From: an uncultured Thalassolituus sp.
Lineage (GTDB): Bacteria; Pseudomonadota; Gammaproteobacteria; Pseudomonadales; Oceanobacteraceae
Length of the DNA stretch: 35,161 nt
Assembly: GCA_913054055.1 (NCBI GenBank)
Contig: CAJXIT010000002.1
Coordinates: 1 to 35,161, forward strand
Direction of reading: 5' to 3'
Part shown: positions 25,424 to 33,674 of the stretch, piece by piece
Layout: every line of letters starts with the position of its first letter
Numbering within the stretch: position 1 is the first letter of the stretch
Notes under the pieces: generated by a model
What the model saw: only the letters and a program-made list of their open reading frames with translations
Told to the model about the DNA's origin: nothing
Databases searched by the model: none
Made by a program: the position numbers and the translations under genes

Positions 25424-25456
25424 TACTATCCGGCTGTTTCACTTGCGTTAACAATG

Positions 25457-26113
25457 TCACTCTACATTTGGAAAGTAAGTGGGCTCATCCCCCTCTTTCC
25501 AAGCGGGGTATTTTTTCATAATCCCCACAAACAGCTCACCTTCTAATAAACCATTCAGCCATTGCCTCAAATTATGGTATTGCTTTTGTTGATCAAACCA
25601 CTTCTTATCTACATGGGCAAACTGCCGCACGAAAGGAAAAACTGCAATATCCGCCAGAGTCATCTGATTACCCATTAAAAACGTATGATCAGATAACTTG
25701 TCTTCAAGTTGAGCTAAGAAGCCTTTAGCTTTTTCTCGGTAATACTCTTCATCCTGTTCAAATCGATCAGAATATTTATAGCGATCCAATGCCCACTTAA
25801 AGTCCCCGTCATTTTCAGAAATTAATGCATCGGATTCAGCTTGAATACTTTCAGCATACATGGTTTCAGATAATTCAGTATTGAGTGAAAATGCCCAGCG
25901 AGCAATATCAATACTCTCATCAATGATCTGACCGCTATTAAGTTGCAGTACAGGCACGGTTGCTTTTGGACTTATTTTTATCATGGATTGAGGTTTATCT
26001 TTTAAAACCACCTCACGCAATTCTAATTCACCATTAGGTAAACATAATTGAATGGCCAAGCGTGCACGCATGGCATAAGGGCAACGACGAAAGGAATACA
26101 GAGTGCCTAACAA
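25457..26113 (-). CDS. Glutathione S-transferase family protein
   Basis: 218 residues. Thioredoxin-fold N-terminal domain (1-~80) with FRRCPYAMRARLAI, Cys11 in the CPYA position, and cis-Pro/GSH-binding KATVPVLQL and DESIDI; all-alpha C-terminal domain with LADIAVFPFVRQ. The Cys-type active site suggests a thiol-transferase or dehalogenase-like activity rather than classic Tyr/Ser conjugation. The substrate is unknown. The start is a TTG (26113), because no ATG gives the beta-strand YSFRRCP; GGA lies about 9 bases upstream. Located downstream of fdxA on the same strand, 109 bases apart. Confidence 0.85.
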   Translation of the reverse strand: MLGTLYSFRRCPYAMRARLAIQLCLPNGELELREVVLKDKPQSMIKISPKATVPVLQLNSGQIIDESIDIARWAFSLNTELSETMYAESIQAESDALISENDGDFKWALDRYKYSDRFEQDEEYYREKAKGFLAQLEDKLSDHTFLMGNQMTLADIAVFPFVRQFAHVDKKWFDQQKQYHNLRQWLNGLLEGELFVGIMKKYPAWKEGDEPTYFPNVE

Positions 26114-26119
26114 GATAGA

Positions 26120-26150
26120 AATCCAAAGAAATAGTTTAACACTTTGGATT
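26120..26150 (-). other. Inverted repeat before the GST start
   Basis: Arms AATCCAAAG (26120-26128) and CTTTGGATT (26142-26150), 13-base loop, 6 bases upstream of the TTG start of the GST gene. The arm nearest the gene contains its only Shine-Dalgarno-like GGA, so it may be a fdxA 3' hairpin or a translation-limiting element. Confidence 0.45.
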
Positions 26151-26222
26151 TTAACATAAGTTTACGGGATAGATGAGGTACTTCGTGAATGCAGTACTCC
26201 TTAATTTGAATAAAGTATTGCT

Positions 26223-26546
26223 CTAACGCACTAGCTTATCCAGCTTGCCTTCAACACCATCCCACTCATCGGCATCATTTAGCTTATCTTTCATCTCTGT
26301 GATGTTTGGCCAAACTTCAGCCAGCTCTGCATTTAATTCAATGAATGCTTCTTGCCCTGCTGGTAATTCATCATCTGCAAAAATCGCTTCAGCCGGACAT
26401 TCAGGTTCACACAATGCGCAATCAATGCATTCGTCGGGGTGAATCACCAGAAAGTTTGTGCCTTCGTAAAAACAATCCACTGGGCAGACTTCGACGCAGT
26501 CGGTGTATTTACACTTAATACAATTTTCGGTTACAACAAAAGTCAT
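26223..26546 (-). CDS. fdxA: Ferredoxin FdxA, 7Fe-8S type
   Basis: A 107-residue ferredoxin with one [3Fe-4S] and one [4Fe-4S] cluster. Cysteine pattern: [18 protein letters not shown] in the first half (Cys9, 12, 17, 21, 25) and [13 protein letters not shown] in the second. Length and the acidic, Trp-containing C-terminal extension ([21 protein letters not shown]) are typical of proteobacterial FdxA (Azotobacter FdI type). It is a soluble electron carrier. Positioned between a FAD-dependent oxidoreductase (upstream, same strand, 66-base gap) and a GST; functional coupling to the oxidoreductase is possible but unproven. Confidence 0.95.
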   Translation of the reverse strand: MTFVVTENCIKCKYTDCVEVCPVDCFYEGTNFLVIHPDECIDCALCEPECPAEAIFADDELPAGQEAFIELNAELAEVWPNITEMKDKLNDADEWDGVEGKLDKLVR

Positions 26547-26612
26547 GTTTCAATCTCTTATTAAAATAAGGGCCCTGCAAAACATGACCCTTTACCTCTT
26601 ATTTGCTTAAAC

Positions 26613-28289
26613 TTAAGCTGCCTCTGTTTTTGTGCCGTCTTCTGGCTTGGCTTCTTGTTTTGGTTCTTGGTAGTTTTTAAACAACGCCATAACCTGCTTA
26701 CCGTTCTTCAAACCTAGCAAGCACATGGTGCTCATTACACCGCCCATCAATGCACCACCCACACCAGCGGTCATGGCATCCGACCCAGTTAAATATAGGT
26801 TTTTAATAGGCATTTGTGGATGCAAGCACGATTCTTTAAAACGCTCAACAAAGTGATCAAGGGCCAACATTTCACCACCACTGTTCTTTTGATACCAGTT
26901 GGTAGAAAGTGGCGTAGACAATTCTGAATAAACCAGTTTGTCACGTAACTGCGGGTGGCGTTCGAATAATTTTTCCATTAAACGGTCTGATAAATCTTTT
27001 TTAAATGCTTCGTAATCTTCTCCACGCTGCTGCCATTCAGTGCCATCCCATTTTTCAAACCACTCCATTTGTGCAGGGGTAACAATTTCAACCGTTGATT
27101 TACCCGGAAAGCGATTTTCCCAGTCAGGATCTTTCGATGATGGGAATGAAATATAAACCAAAGGAAATTCTGCATTGGGATCTTTACGGTAAGCATCAAG
27201 ATTCTTCTCGTGATCCCCATCAGGGTAAATCCAAAGGTTGGCATTGCTTAACCCTAATTCTTCAGATGTGCCATTAAATCCAGCGTAGATACCTAAATGC
27301 GCGCTTGAACGGTATAAGTTCTTTTTCCAGCTTTCTACATTGTGTTTCTTTTTAGACGCTTCAGGCAATAACTTTTCAATGGTATTCATAAAGCCGGCGT
27401 TAGTGAAAACCGTGTCAGCAAAAATTTCACTGCCGTCGGCCATGCGCACCCCTTTTGCCACATTGTTCTCTACAATGATTTCTTCCACATCGGCATAGGT
27501 GAACACTTCACCACCGGATTTTTGAATCGTTGGAATAATGGTACGTGCAATATCCGCCGCGCCGCCCACTGGGTATGCGCCACCGGCTAAGTAATGCTTG
27601 GCTATTAATGCGTGCATTAAAAAAGAAGCGTCACGGGGCGTTTGACCATAGTTACCCCACTGCCCTGTTAATACTGAAATTAACTCTTGGTTTTGTGTCA
27701 TGCCCTCAAGTACTTCACGGGTATTTTTGAAAAATTCCTTAGATACTAAAAACGGGCGAATCAAGTTGTAGCACTTGCTCATCCATTTAGGCATGGCCTG
27801 GCCGGCAAAAAACTTAGGGGTTTCAGAACTGATTTTGCGGATCAACTGAACGTAGTCCGTGATCATTTGGCGATCTTCAGGAAAATGTTTGCTGAGCTCA
27901 TTTATGAAATTTTCGCGGCCTGCAACAAAGTGAAACTCTTTATCTTTAAGGATAATTTTGTCATACACCTCATCCATAGGAGCCCACTTTAAGCGCCCTT
28001 CACTGATCACATCAAACATGCGCTTCATGGTAGATGGCTTATGCACTTCACCTATGTAGTGCACACCCACATCCCATTCAAAGCCTTCTCGCTCATAGGC
28101 ATGGGTGTATCCGCCGGCCGTATAGTGCTGTTCTAACACACAAACTTTTTTACCCAATAACGACAACAAAGCAGCATTGGTCAATCCACCGATACCAGAA
28201 CCCACGACGATGGCGTCATAATGATCATCAGCACGACCTGGGCGATAACGCTTACCTGTGCGGACTTTTACCTTTTTAGCTTTAGCCAT
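26613..28289 (-). CDS. CrtI/RetSat-like FAD-dependent oxidoreductase
   Basis: 558 aa. N-terminal dinucleotide motif VVGSGIGGLTNAALLSLLG (~28-46) with Glu53 ending strand 2, then GGYTHAYEREGFEWDVGVHYIG, the signature of the phytoene desaturase / all-trans-retinol 13,14-reductase group, and the closing FAD motif NLYLTGSDAMTAGVGGALMGG. A Lys/Arg-rich N-terminal extension (MAKAKKVKVRTGKRYRPGR) precedes the Rossmann fold. Family members saturate or desaturate polyenes. No other carotenoid gene is nearby, so a lipid polyene substrate is as likely. It is divergent from a PadR regulator, with two matching operators between them, so it is probably induced by a PadR ligand. Confidence 0.88.
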   Translation of the reverse strand: MAKAKKVKVRTGKRYRPGRADDHYDAIVVGSGIGGLTNAALLSLLGKKVCVLEQHYTAGGYTHAYEREGFEWDVGVHYIGEVHKPSTMKRMFDVISEGRLKWAPMDEVYDKIILKDKEFHFVAGRENFINELSKHFPEDRQMITDYVQLIRKISSETPKFFAGQAMPKWMSKCYNLIRPFLVSKEFFKNTREVLEGMTQNQELISVLTGQWGNYGQTPRDASFLMHALIAKHYLAGGAYPVGGAADIARTIIPTIQKSGGEVFTYADVEEIIVENNVAKGVRMADGSEIFADTVFTNAGFMNTIEKLLPEASKKKHNVESWKKNLYRSSAHLGIYAGFNGTSEELGLSNANLWIYPDGDHEKNLDAYRKDPNAEFPLVYISFPSSKDPDWENRFPGKSTVEIVTPAQMEWFEKWDGTEWQQRGEDYEAFKKDLSDRLMEKLFERHPQLRDKLVYSELSTPLSTNWYQKNSGGEMLALDHFVERFKESCLHPQMPIKNLYLTGSDAMTAGVGGALMGGVMSTMCLLGLKNGKQVMALFKNYQEPKQEAKPEDGTKTEAA

Positions 28290-28330
28290 GTTGCCTTCCT
28301 TTAAATAGTGATTTGCTGCTCAATCCTCAT

Positions 28331-28346
28331 ATGCAACAAATTGCAT
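28331..28346. promoter_or_regulatory. PadR-type operator 1 (ATGCA-N6-TGCAT)
   Basis: ATGCAACAAATTGCAT is a perfect inverted repeat 42 bases upstream of the oxidoreductase ATG. PadR-family repressors bind such ATGnnn...nnnCAT dyads beside their own gene. The second site shares the same half-sites and spacing. Confidence 0.65.
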
Positions 28347-28375
28347 AATTCCGTCAGAATACCACTGAATTTCAG

Positions 28376-28395
28376 ATATGCAACTTTATGCATAT
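28376..28395. promoter_or_regulatory. PadR-type operator 2 (ATATGCA-N6-TGCATAT)
   Basis: Arms ATATGCA (28376-28382) and TGCATAT (28389-28395) with a 6-base spacer, 40 bases upstream of the PadR ATG. The centre is 47 bases from operator 1. The two sites would let one regulator control both divergent genes. Confidence 0.65.
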
Positions 28396-28434
28396 AGATT
28401 ATACTCAACCTCAAGCCATATGACCGGATAGAAC

Positions 28435-28971
28435 ATGTCCCTTAAACACGCCATTTTAACCCTACTAGAAACGGAAGAAGGGTCAGGTTACGATCTGCTG
28501 AAGCGCTTTAAAGATCGCTTAGGGTTCTTTTGGAATGCTAGCCATCAGCAAATTTACCTTCAGTTAAAGAAGATGAGTGAAGAAGGCCTAATTGAGTTTG
28601 AACATGAAACCCAAAAAGGCAAACCTAATCGCAAGGTTTATCACGTGACAGATCAAGGGAAGCAAACCCTAATGGACTGGATTCATGGCTCAGTAAAAGT
28701 GGACAAAGTAAATGATGCGATGCTGGTGAAACTCTATGCAGGACACTTAGTCAATCCAGAGGTGCTTTTAGCTGAAATTCAAAAACACACTGACATTCAC
28801 CAGCGCATGCTAAATACGTTTTTAGCCTTAGAGCAAGACTACCTGTCATTAGATGATCAAGAAAAACCTCAGTACGCACTGCCCTACCTAACATTGCGTA
28901 AAGGCATACTTGGAGAGCAAGCTTGGTTAACTTGGGCGCAAGAAGTGAATGCCTATTTGAAACAGCTTTAA
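28435..28971 (+). CDS. PadR-family transcriptional regulator
   Basis: 178 residues: winged-helix PadR domain (~1-80; AILTLLETEEGSGYDLLKRF ... QIYLQLKKMSEEGLIEFE ... GKPNRKVYHVTDQG) and a Vir_act_alpha_C-type helical domain (~90-178) for dimerisation. PadR proteins are usually repressors that sense phenolic or other small molecules. Divergent from the CrtI/RetSat-like oxidoreductase, with two dyads between them, so probable targets are that gene and itself. ATG start with GGA 7 bases upstream. Confidence 0.9.
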   Translation: MSLKHAILTLLETEEGSGYDLLKRFKDRLGFFWNASHQQIYLQLKKMSEEGLIEFEHETQKGKPNRKVYHVTDQGKQTLMDWIHGSVKVDKVNDAMLVKLYAGHLVNPEVLLAEIQKHTDIHQRMLNTFLALEQDYLSLDDQEKPQYALPYLTLRKGILGEQAWLTWAQEVNAYLKQL

Positions 28972-29346
28972 GATCCCCCCCTCCCTATCATGATCTGGGG
29001 CGAAATATCTTAGGGGCATATCAAGCATGACAAATGACTGAATCAAAATACGTTAAGCAAAAAAAGCCACACCTACTCTCTGATTAAGCCAACAAAAGTA
29101 TCTGAAAAAGACACCCTGTATTTGTAAAAATTATGTTTTTATAAATTGTTTTCATGATCGTTAATAAACGTTATTCAGAAATGCTTCTACAAGCCCCATT
29201 TCTTATATCCATCCCGCTATAAATGGCAAAAAATACGACAAAATAATGAAAAAAAGATGTTCATTTTGAACATAAACCGATAGCCTTACCGAAATATAAA
29301 AAGCCATATAAAAATAAAAAACAGTCTTTGTATTAGGTTCCGCCAC
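28972..29346. other. AT-rich intergenic region upstream of AraC gene
   Basis: 375 bases between PadR and AraC genes, both rightward. Nothing convincing: no RNA gene or ORF seen. CGTTAATAAACG (near 29159) is a short imperfect palindrome that could belong to the AraC promoter, and the A/T-rich final 100 bases probably hold that promoter. Confidence 0.4.
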
Positions 29347-30408
29347 ATGACAGCAGATGCTCCATTACACATGGGAATGGCTACCACTAAATTCATTAAT
29401 TCGGCAAATAAAGAACTTGGTGTACCTGTTTCAAATATCAAACCCTTGGTTAAGTTACTGGTCTCCGATGGTGTTGAGCTTGAAGATTTGCTACAAGGCA
29501 CGGATATCCACTTAAAAGATTTCCTGGATATCAATCATCACATTAGTTTTCAACAGCACATGCAGTTGATTCTAAATGCACGACGCTTTACCAAAGACCC
29601 AACCTACGCCTTAAAATTAGGGCAACAGTTCTTTATTAATCATGATGGCATATTAGCGTGTCGCGTGATGAGCAGTAAAAATACGCAGCAAGCCATGGAG
29701 CTGCTATCCCAATATCAAGCACTGCTCACTGGGTTACTTAATTTAAATTTTGAAATCAGTGGCAATTATGGGGTGCTATCGTTAACTGAAGTATTCCCAT
29801 TAGGCGAAGCTCAGTTTCATTTTATTGAGTATGCTTTATCAGCCATTTTCTCAATTGGAAAGTTCTGCCTAGGTGATAAAAACCTCCATGTGATTTTTGA
29901 ATTTGAATGCAAAGATCAAGGCCATACAAAAGAATTTGAAGCATTTTTAGGCAACCCTGTTCGCTTTAATTGTGACGCAAACAGAGTATTGATTCCCAAA
30001 GAGACATTAACAAAGTCCATTATATTTTCGGATGAAGCGTCCGCTGAAAATATTGAAAAAATGTGTCACCTGCATTTAAAGCAATTGGCTAACGACACAG
30101 AAATTATTCAAAAAGTAAAATCCAATATGCGTGGCATGCCCTTCAATCAAATTAGCTTAGAAGCCCTAGCTGATCGCATTCATATGAGCCCAAGAACACT
30201 CCGTCGTCATCTACAAGGCCAAGGGGTTTCTTTCAAAGCATTACTCGAAAACGAACGCAAAAACATTGCAGTGAAGCGCATCAACAAACAAGATATTTCA
30301 ATCGAAAAATTAGCCGACTTACTGGGCTACAACAGTGCCTCTAGTTTTAGTCGAGCCTTTAAACGTTGGTATGGGGTTTCACCCAACCACTACAAACAAG
30401 ATCAATAA
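29347..30408 (+). CDS. AraC-family transcriptional regulator (Arabinose_bd/HTH_18 type)
   Basis: 353 residues, same architecture as 18235-19248: N-terminal sensor domain (~30-220; DFLDINHHISFQQHMQLIL, FGKF-like SIGKFCLGDKNLHVIF) and C-terminal double HTH (~260-353; SLEALADRIHMSPRTLRRHL, then IEKLADLLGYNSASSFSRAF with GVSPNHY). The next gene, a secreted hydrolase 172 bases downstream on the same strand, is a candidate target. A related pair (AraC regulator and secreted lipase-like gene) is a common arrangement, but the link here is from position only. ATG 29347; a later Met at 29371/29377 is possible. Confidence 0.88.
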   Translation: MTADAPLHMGMATTKFINSANKELGVPVSNIKPLVKLLVSDGVELEDLLQGTDIHLKDFLDINHHISFQQHMQLILNARRFTKDPTYALKLGQQFFINHDGILACRVMSSKNTQQAMELLSQYQALLTGLLNLNFEISGNYGVLSLTEVFPLGEAQFHFIEYALSAIFSIGKFCLGDKNLHVIFEFECKDQGHTKEFEAFLGNPVRFNCDANRVLIPKETLTKSIIFSDEASAENIEKMCHLHLKQLANDTEIIQKVKSNMRGMPFNQISLEALADRIHMSPRTLRRHLQGQGVSFKALLENERKNIAVKRINKQDISIEKLADLLGYNSASSFSRAFKRWYGVSPNHYKQDQ

Positions 30409-30580
30409 CGACAACTTAATCAATTTGGCCATTAAAGCATCAACACTTGTCCTAAAGTGTTATGGCGAGATTCTTTATGGCCACTAATATTATCAGAGCC
30501 TGATGCGCTGGAAGCGTATCACTCCGGTGTTTTAGGCTGCAGGATGCAAAAATAAAAATAACGCATTAAAAAGGCCCCTA

Positions 30581-31687
30581 ATGAAAAAACTGACTCGTTC
30601 GATCTTATCTGCCTGTGCAATTGCCACTAGCCTATTTATGGCCAGTTCAGCAATGGCCGATAACTGCTACATCATGGTCCACGGCCATGGAACCCAAGGT
30701 AATGTTAAAAGTGGTTCTAACCAACCTGCTTTAGATTACTGGCGCGACTCCCATTTTGATGAATACAAAAACAGTGACTTTTTAGCTTACTTACTTGGCC
30801 CTAACGATAACTATGGCATTGTGGGTTACGATTCAACGGATGAGAGCGGCTACCCTTACTGGCGCGATGAAACCGCTGGTGAAATTGCCCGTCAAATCAC
30901 AGCCATTAAACAAGGTAACGGTGACGGTTACACCCATGATCAAGCCGGTACTCAATGTGCTGCCAGCGATGATTTTTGGGTAGTAAGCCACAGCCAAGGT
31001 GCTCAGCAAATGACATTCATTTCTGGCAACGCCGCTTCTGGTTCACCTTATTACAACACAGCGTTTAACAGTGCTGGCTCAGCTGTGGCAACCCCATACA
31101 GTACAGCCATGCAAAACATTTTAGGCGTGTTCACTTTAGGTGGTGCCATCGGCGGAACAGAGGGTGCTGACCGAGTATGTAATGGCAATTGGTTAGATTC
31201 ATTAATCAACGTGGCTTTCTTAGGTAAAGACTGCAACGACAGTGTTAAATGGATGCAAACCAACGATTCATACTTAGCACGTAATCTAATTGGTTCTAAC
31301 TTGGCTGCACCTATGTATGTGATGGGTGGCTACAAAAGCTTTCCAGGCATTGAAGGCGCATCAGCTGGATTCCTTAACGGCGAAGACGATGGCTACATTA
31401 ACCTAGCTTCTCAACTTAGCTGTGCAGGTTCGCCTAAACGTTCTTTGTGGGATGATGCTAACCAATACAAAACCTTCTTTGGTATTGCATACGGTAGCCC
31501 TAAATTCCGCTGCAACAACAGCAATAAAGGCACACCGCGTACTTACAGCATGGCCAGTGTTTACACTGACCACGATGCTGAACGTAACGGTGGTATTTCA
31601 TCACCTAGCTATACCAGCATTGAAAATGGTTTAAGCTGTGGTAATGGGAAAAACATGGCAGGCCGCATCGCGTCTTGCACACAGTAA
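30581..31687 (+). CDS. Secreted alpha/beta-hydrolase (lipase/esterase-like)
   Basis: 368 aa with a strong signal peptide (AMA/DNC, cleavage after residue 26). HGHG at 34-37 (YIMVHGHGTQG) fits an oxyanion-hole strand and VVSHSQGAQQ (nucleophile candidate Ser138, S-x-S-x-G) a nucleophile elbow. Candidate acid and histidine: GEDDGYINLASQL and YTDHDAERNG. Eight Cys in the mature part suggest disulfides in an extracellular enzyme. The substrate is unknown; lipase, esterase or polyester depolymerase are all possible. It is followed by a hairpin and then an exported protein of unknown function, which may be its partner. Confidence 0.78.
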   Translation: MKKLTRSILSACAIATSLFMASSAMADNCYIMVHGHGTQGNVKSGSNQPALDYWRDSHFDEYKNSDFLAYLLGPNDNYGIVGYDSTDESGYPYWRDETAGEIARQITAIKQGNGDGYTHDQAGTQCAASDDFWVVSHSQGAQQMTFISGNAASGSPYYNTAFNSAGSAVATPYSTAMQNILGVFTLGGAIGGTEGADRVCNGNWLDSLINVAFLGKDCNDSVKWMQTNDSYLARNLIGSNLAAPMYVMGGYKSFPGIEGASAGFLNGEDDGYINLASQLSCAGSPKRSLWDDANQYKTFFGIAYGSPKFRCNNSNKGTPRTYSMASVYTDHDAERNGGISSPSYTSIENGLSCGNGKNMAGRIASCTQ

Positions 31688-31717
31688 AAGAAACCGTTAG
31701 ACGTTTCTCGCTGCAAT

Positions 31718-31743
31718 ACCCGGTGGCTAGTTAGCCACCGGGT
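31718..31743 (+). terminator. GC-rich hairpin after the secreted hydrolase gene
   Basis: Perfect 12-bp stem ACCCGGTGGCTA/TAGCCACCGGGT (31718-31729 and 31732-31743), two-base loop, 31 bases after the stop. The tail (CTCTTAC) lacks a T-run, so it may reduce rather than end transcription into the next gene, 34 bases further. Confidence 0.65.
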
Positions 31744-31776
31744 CTCTTACAAAATAACAATAAAAAGTAGTCCAGT

Positions 31777-32841
31777 ATGAATGTCAAAATTCTGTTGAGT
31801 GTCGGTGTTGTTTCAATCATCTCTTTGGGGTTATTTGCTCTTAATAAGCCTGTAAGTGTCATTGCATCAAACAGCTTTGATCAGAAGGCTCCTGCTGCAA
31901 ACGAATTGGCAACTTTTAAAGTACCCGTTTTAGAAACATCACAAACGGCCACAATCATATCGCCAAAACTACCTTTAAATATAGATACACCCAGTATTAG
32001 CCCAATTGAGCGCTTTAGAAATCAAGCGGTAAAAACCGAATTAAAAACACGATTAGTTGAAGAACACGATCAATTCACCCGCTACCCTTCTGAAAATCGA
32101 GCATTCGAAAATGAACAACAAGACCCAGTCAAGCAACGCTATGATGTGGATGAGCGCACCACCATGAGCGACGATCATTCTATGGGACTCACCATTTGGA
32201 GTGATGAAAAGTTTTATTTGCTTAACGACACGGTAAACGTATTCGCCCATATACAAGATGCGGAAGGAAAAAAACTTGCCACCACGTTTAACAGCACACT
32301 GATTTATGATGAAAAAGATATTCTAGGGGAGATTCAACTTAAAGATGAGAATGGCGATGGTACATACCATGGCGCCATCACCCTGACACAGCAGAACACC
32401 TTTTCTAAAGGCCCTGGCATATACAAGGTAAGAATTCAGGATATTAAAAATCAATTAACCGATTCATTAACGTTCACTTTCTCGCAACCAGATATTTATT
32501 TAACCGGCGAATACAAAGAGAAAATTGATAACAACGGAAACCTGTTAATTGACGCAGAAGTGAATGTGAGTGCCAATAGCAATTTTTATATTCAGGCCTC
32601 GCTTTACAGTTCAACTAACGTGGCCATTGGGATAACTCAATTTAGCCAACAACTCACAACGGGCTCCCATTGGGTGCCACTTAGCTTTTCTGGCTTAATG
32701 ATTCAAGACGCCAATGAGGCTGGCCCTTATGTTTTAAAAAATGTATCTGTCGCCAAGGTCACCATGCCTATGCAGCGCGGCCCATTAGTTGAGCCAGACT
32801 TTCAAACGGATTCCTATGCTTTGGATGAGTTTGGTAATTAA
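31777..32841 (+). CDS. Exported or membrane-anchored protein, unknown function
   Basis: 354 residues. One N-terminal hydrophobic span (~5-22) serves as signal peptide or anchor; then a low-complexity linker (~30-130) and two Ig-like or beta-sandwich segments (~135-235, with DENGDGTYHGAITL; ~240-340, with NNGNLLIDAEVNVSANSNFYIQASLY). The ATG follows 89 bases after the hydrolase stop, with the hairpin between; co-expression is plausible. It might be a chaperone, substrate-binding or surface partner of the hydrolase. I do not recognise the family. Confidence 0.7.
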   Translation: MNVKILLSVGVVSIISLGLFALNKPVSVIASNSFDQKAPAANELATFKVPVLETSQTATIISPKLPLNIDTPSISPIERFRNQAVKTELKTRLVEEHDQFTRYPSENRAFENEQQDPVKQRYDVDERTTMSDDHSMGLTIWSDEKFYLLNDTVNVFAHIQDAEGKKLATTFNSTLIYDEKDILGEIQLKDENGDGTYHGAITLTQQNTFSKGPGIYKVRIQDIKNQLTDSLTFTFSQPDIYLTGEYKEKIDNNGNLLIDAEVNVSANSNFYIQASLYSSTNVAIGITQFSQQLTTGSHWVPLSFSGLMIQDANEAGPYVLKNVSVAKVTMPMQRGPLVEPDFQTDSYALDEFGN

Positions 32842-32849
32842 CCCCTATC

Positions 32850-32901
32850 GGCCAGAGGATACCCAAAACATTTGCTACGCAAACGGCGCATGCTACTGGC
32901 C
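32850..32901. other. Convergent intergenic hairpin (GGCCAG...CTGGCC)
   Basis: Outer arms GGCCAG (32850-32855) and CTGGCC (32896-32901) enclose an inner hairpin TTTGC-TAC-GCAAA (32871-32883). The outer arms are the same as type-A hairpins in the 19649-19782 array. Possibly a shared element or a bidirectional 3' end. Confidence 0.4.
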
Positions 32902-32944
32902 TCCTAAGAGTACACCATACTAAATAAATGCTTCGGCTAATGTC

Positions 32945-33670
32945 TCAGGTATAAGCCTTTCTAAGAAATGATGTTTTATACGCAAATATTTTCATTAGCA
33001 ACCACATCAAAGTGAAACTGGCCAATAATATGTAGAGCCAATTAATATCCGATGAGAAGGTATAGCGAACCAAGGCCAACATACCAAAATAATTAATCAC
33101 CGAATATTGCACCCAGCGACTAATATCCAACAACCTTGGGTTCAAGCTGTCATTCGCCATGTTCGATAAAGCACATAGCTTTCTTGCTAAATACAAACTG
33201 CTTAGACAAAACGCCATCACCACTATGCCCACCAGTAAAAATGACAGCCAAATCATCCACTCTGACCAGCCTTCCACTTGCGCGGACTTTGCTGGACCAG
33301 ACCATAATGCATCCCAACTCACAGCTAATACCAAAGCAACGCTGATATAAGTATGGCCTGATTCATGATCAGATTCTGACAACCCTTTAAACTCATCCAC
33401 CAAAAACCATACAATTAATACAAACGCCAAAATTCCCACCAATGGTGTGATTACAGGCAAAGCTTGCAAACTAAAATAGGTAAATAAGTAACCAATCATA
33501 GGAAACAAAGTGTGAGTCGCCGAAACCCCTACCACCCACTTTGCTGCTACTTTTTTATCTACCATAGCCGGTGCTCGCATAAACGTAGCAATGGCCACGT
33601 CAATGCCTATTCCTAGTCCCATGATCAGGCAGGCGAATAAAAAATGTATAAACCAAGATTGCTCAATCAT
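32945..33670 (-). CDS. Polytopic membrane protein
   Basis: 241 aa, six or seven hydrophobic spans. N-terminal LIMGLGIGIDVAIATFMRA and mid-protein LVLAVSWDALWSG repeat a G/S-x-D-x-A pattern that recalls the DAxAxG repeats of MntP/LysE-type exporters, so a six-TM transporter fold is possible but weakly supported. The ATG begins 4 bases after the cytochrome stop on the same strand, so both are very likely one operon. No clear Shine-Dalgarno, which fits translational coupling. Function unknown. Confidence 0.7.
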   Translation of the reverse strand: MIEQSWFIHFLFACLIMGLGIGIDVAIATFMRAPAMVDKKVAAKWVVGVSATHTLFPMIGYLFTYFSLQALPVITPLVGILAFVLIVWFLVDEFKGLSESDHESGHTYISVALVLAVSWDALWSGPAKSAQVEGWSEWMIWLSFLLVGIVVMAFCLSSLYLARKLCALSNMANDSLNPRLLDISRWVQYSVINYFGMLALVRYTFSSDINWLYILLASFTLMWLLMKIFAYKTSFLRKAYT

Positions 33671-33674
33671 ATGA

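Noticed and set aside
26550-26610. Possible terminator between the FAD oxidoreductase and fdxA (AAGGG...CCCTT with TTTT)
   Set aside because: Only a 5-bp stem with a long loop; not strong enough to call, so operon status of these genes is left open.
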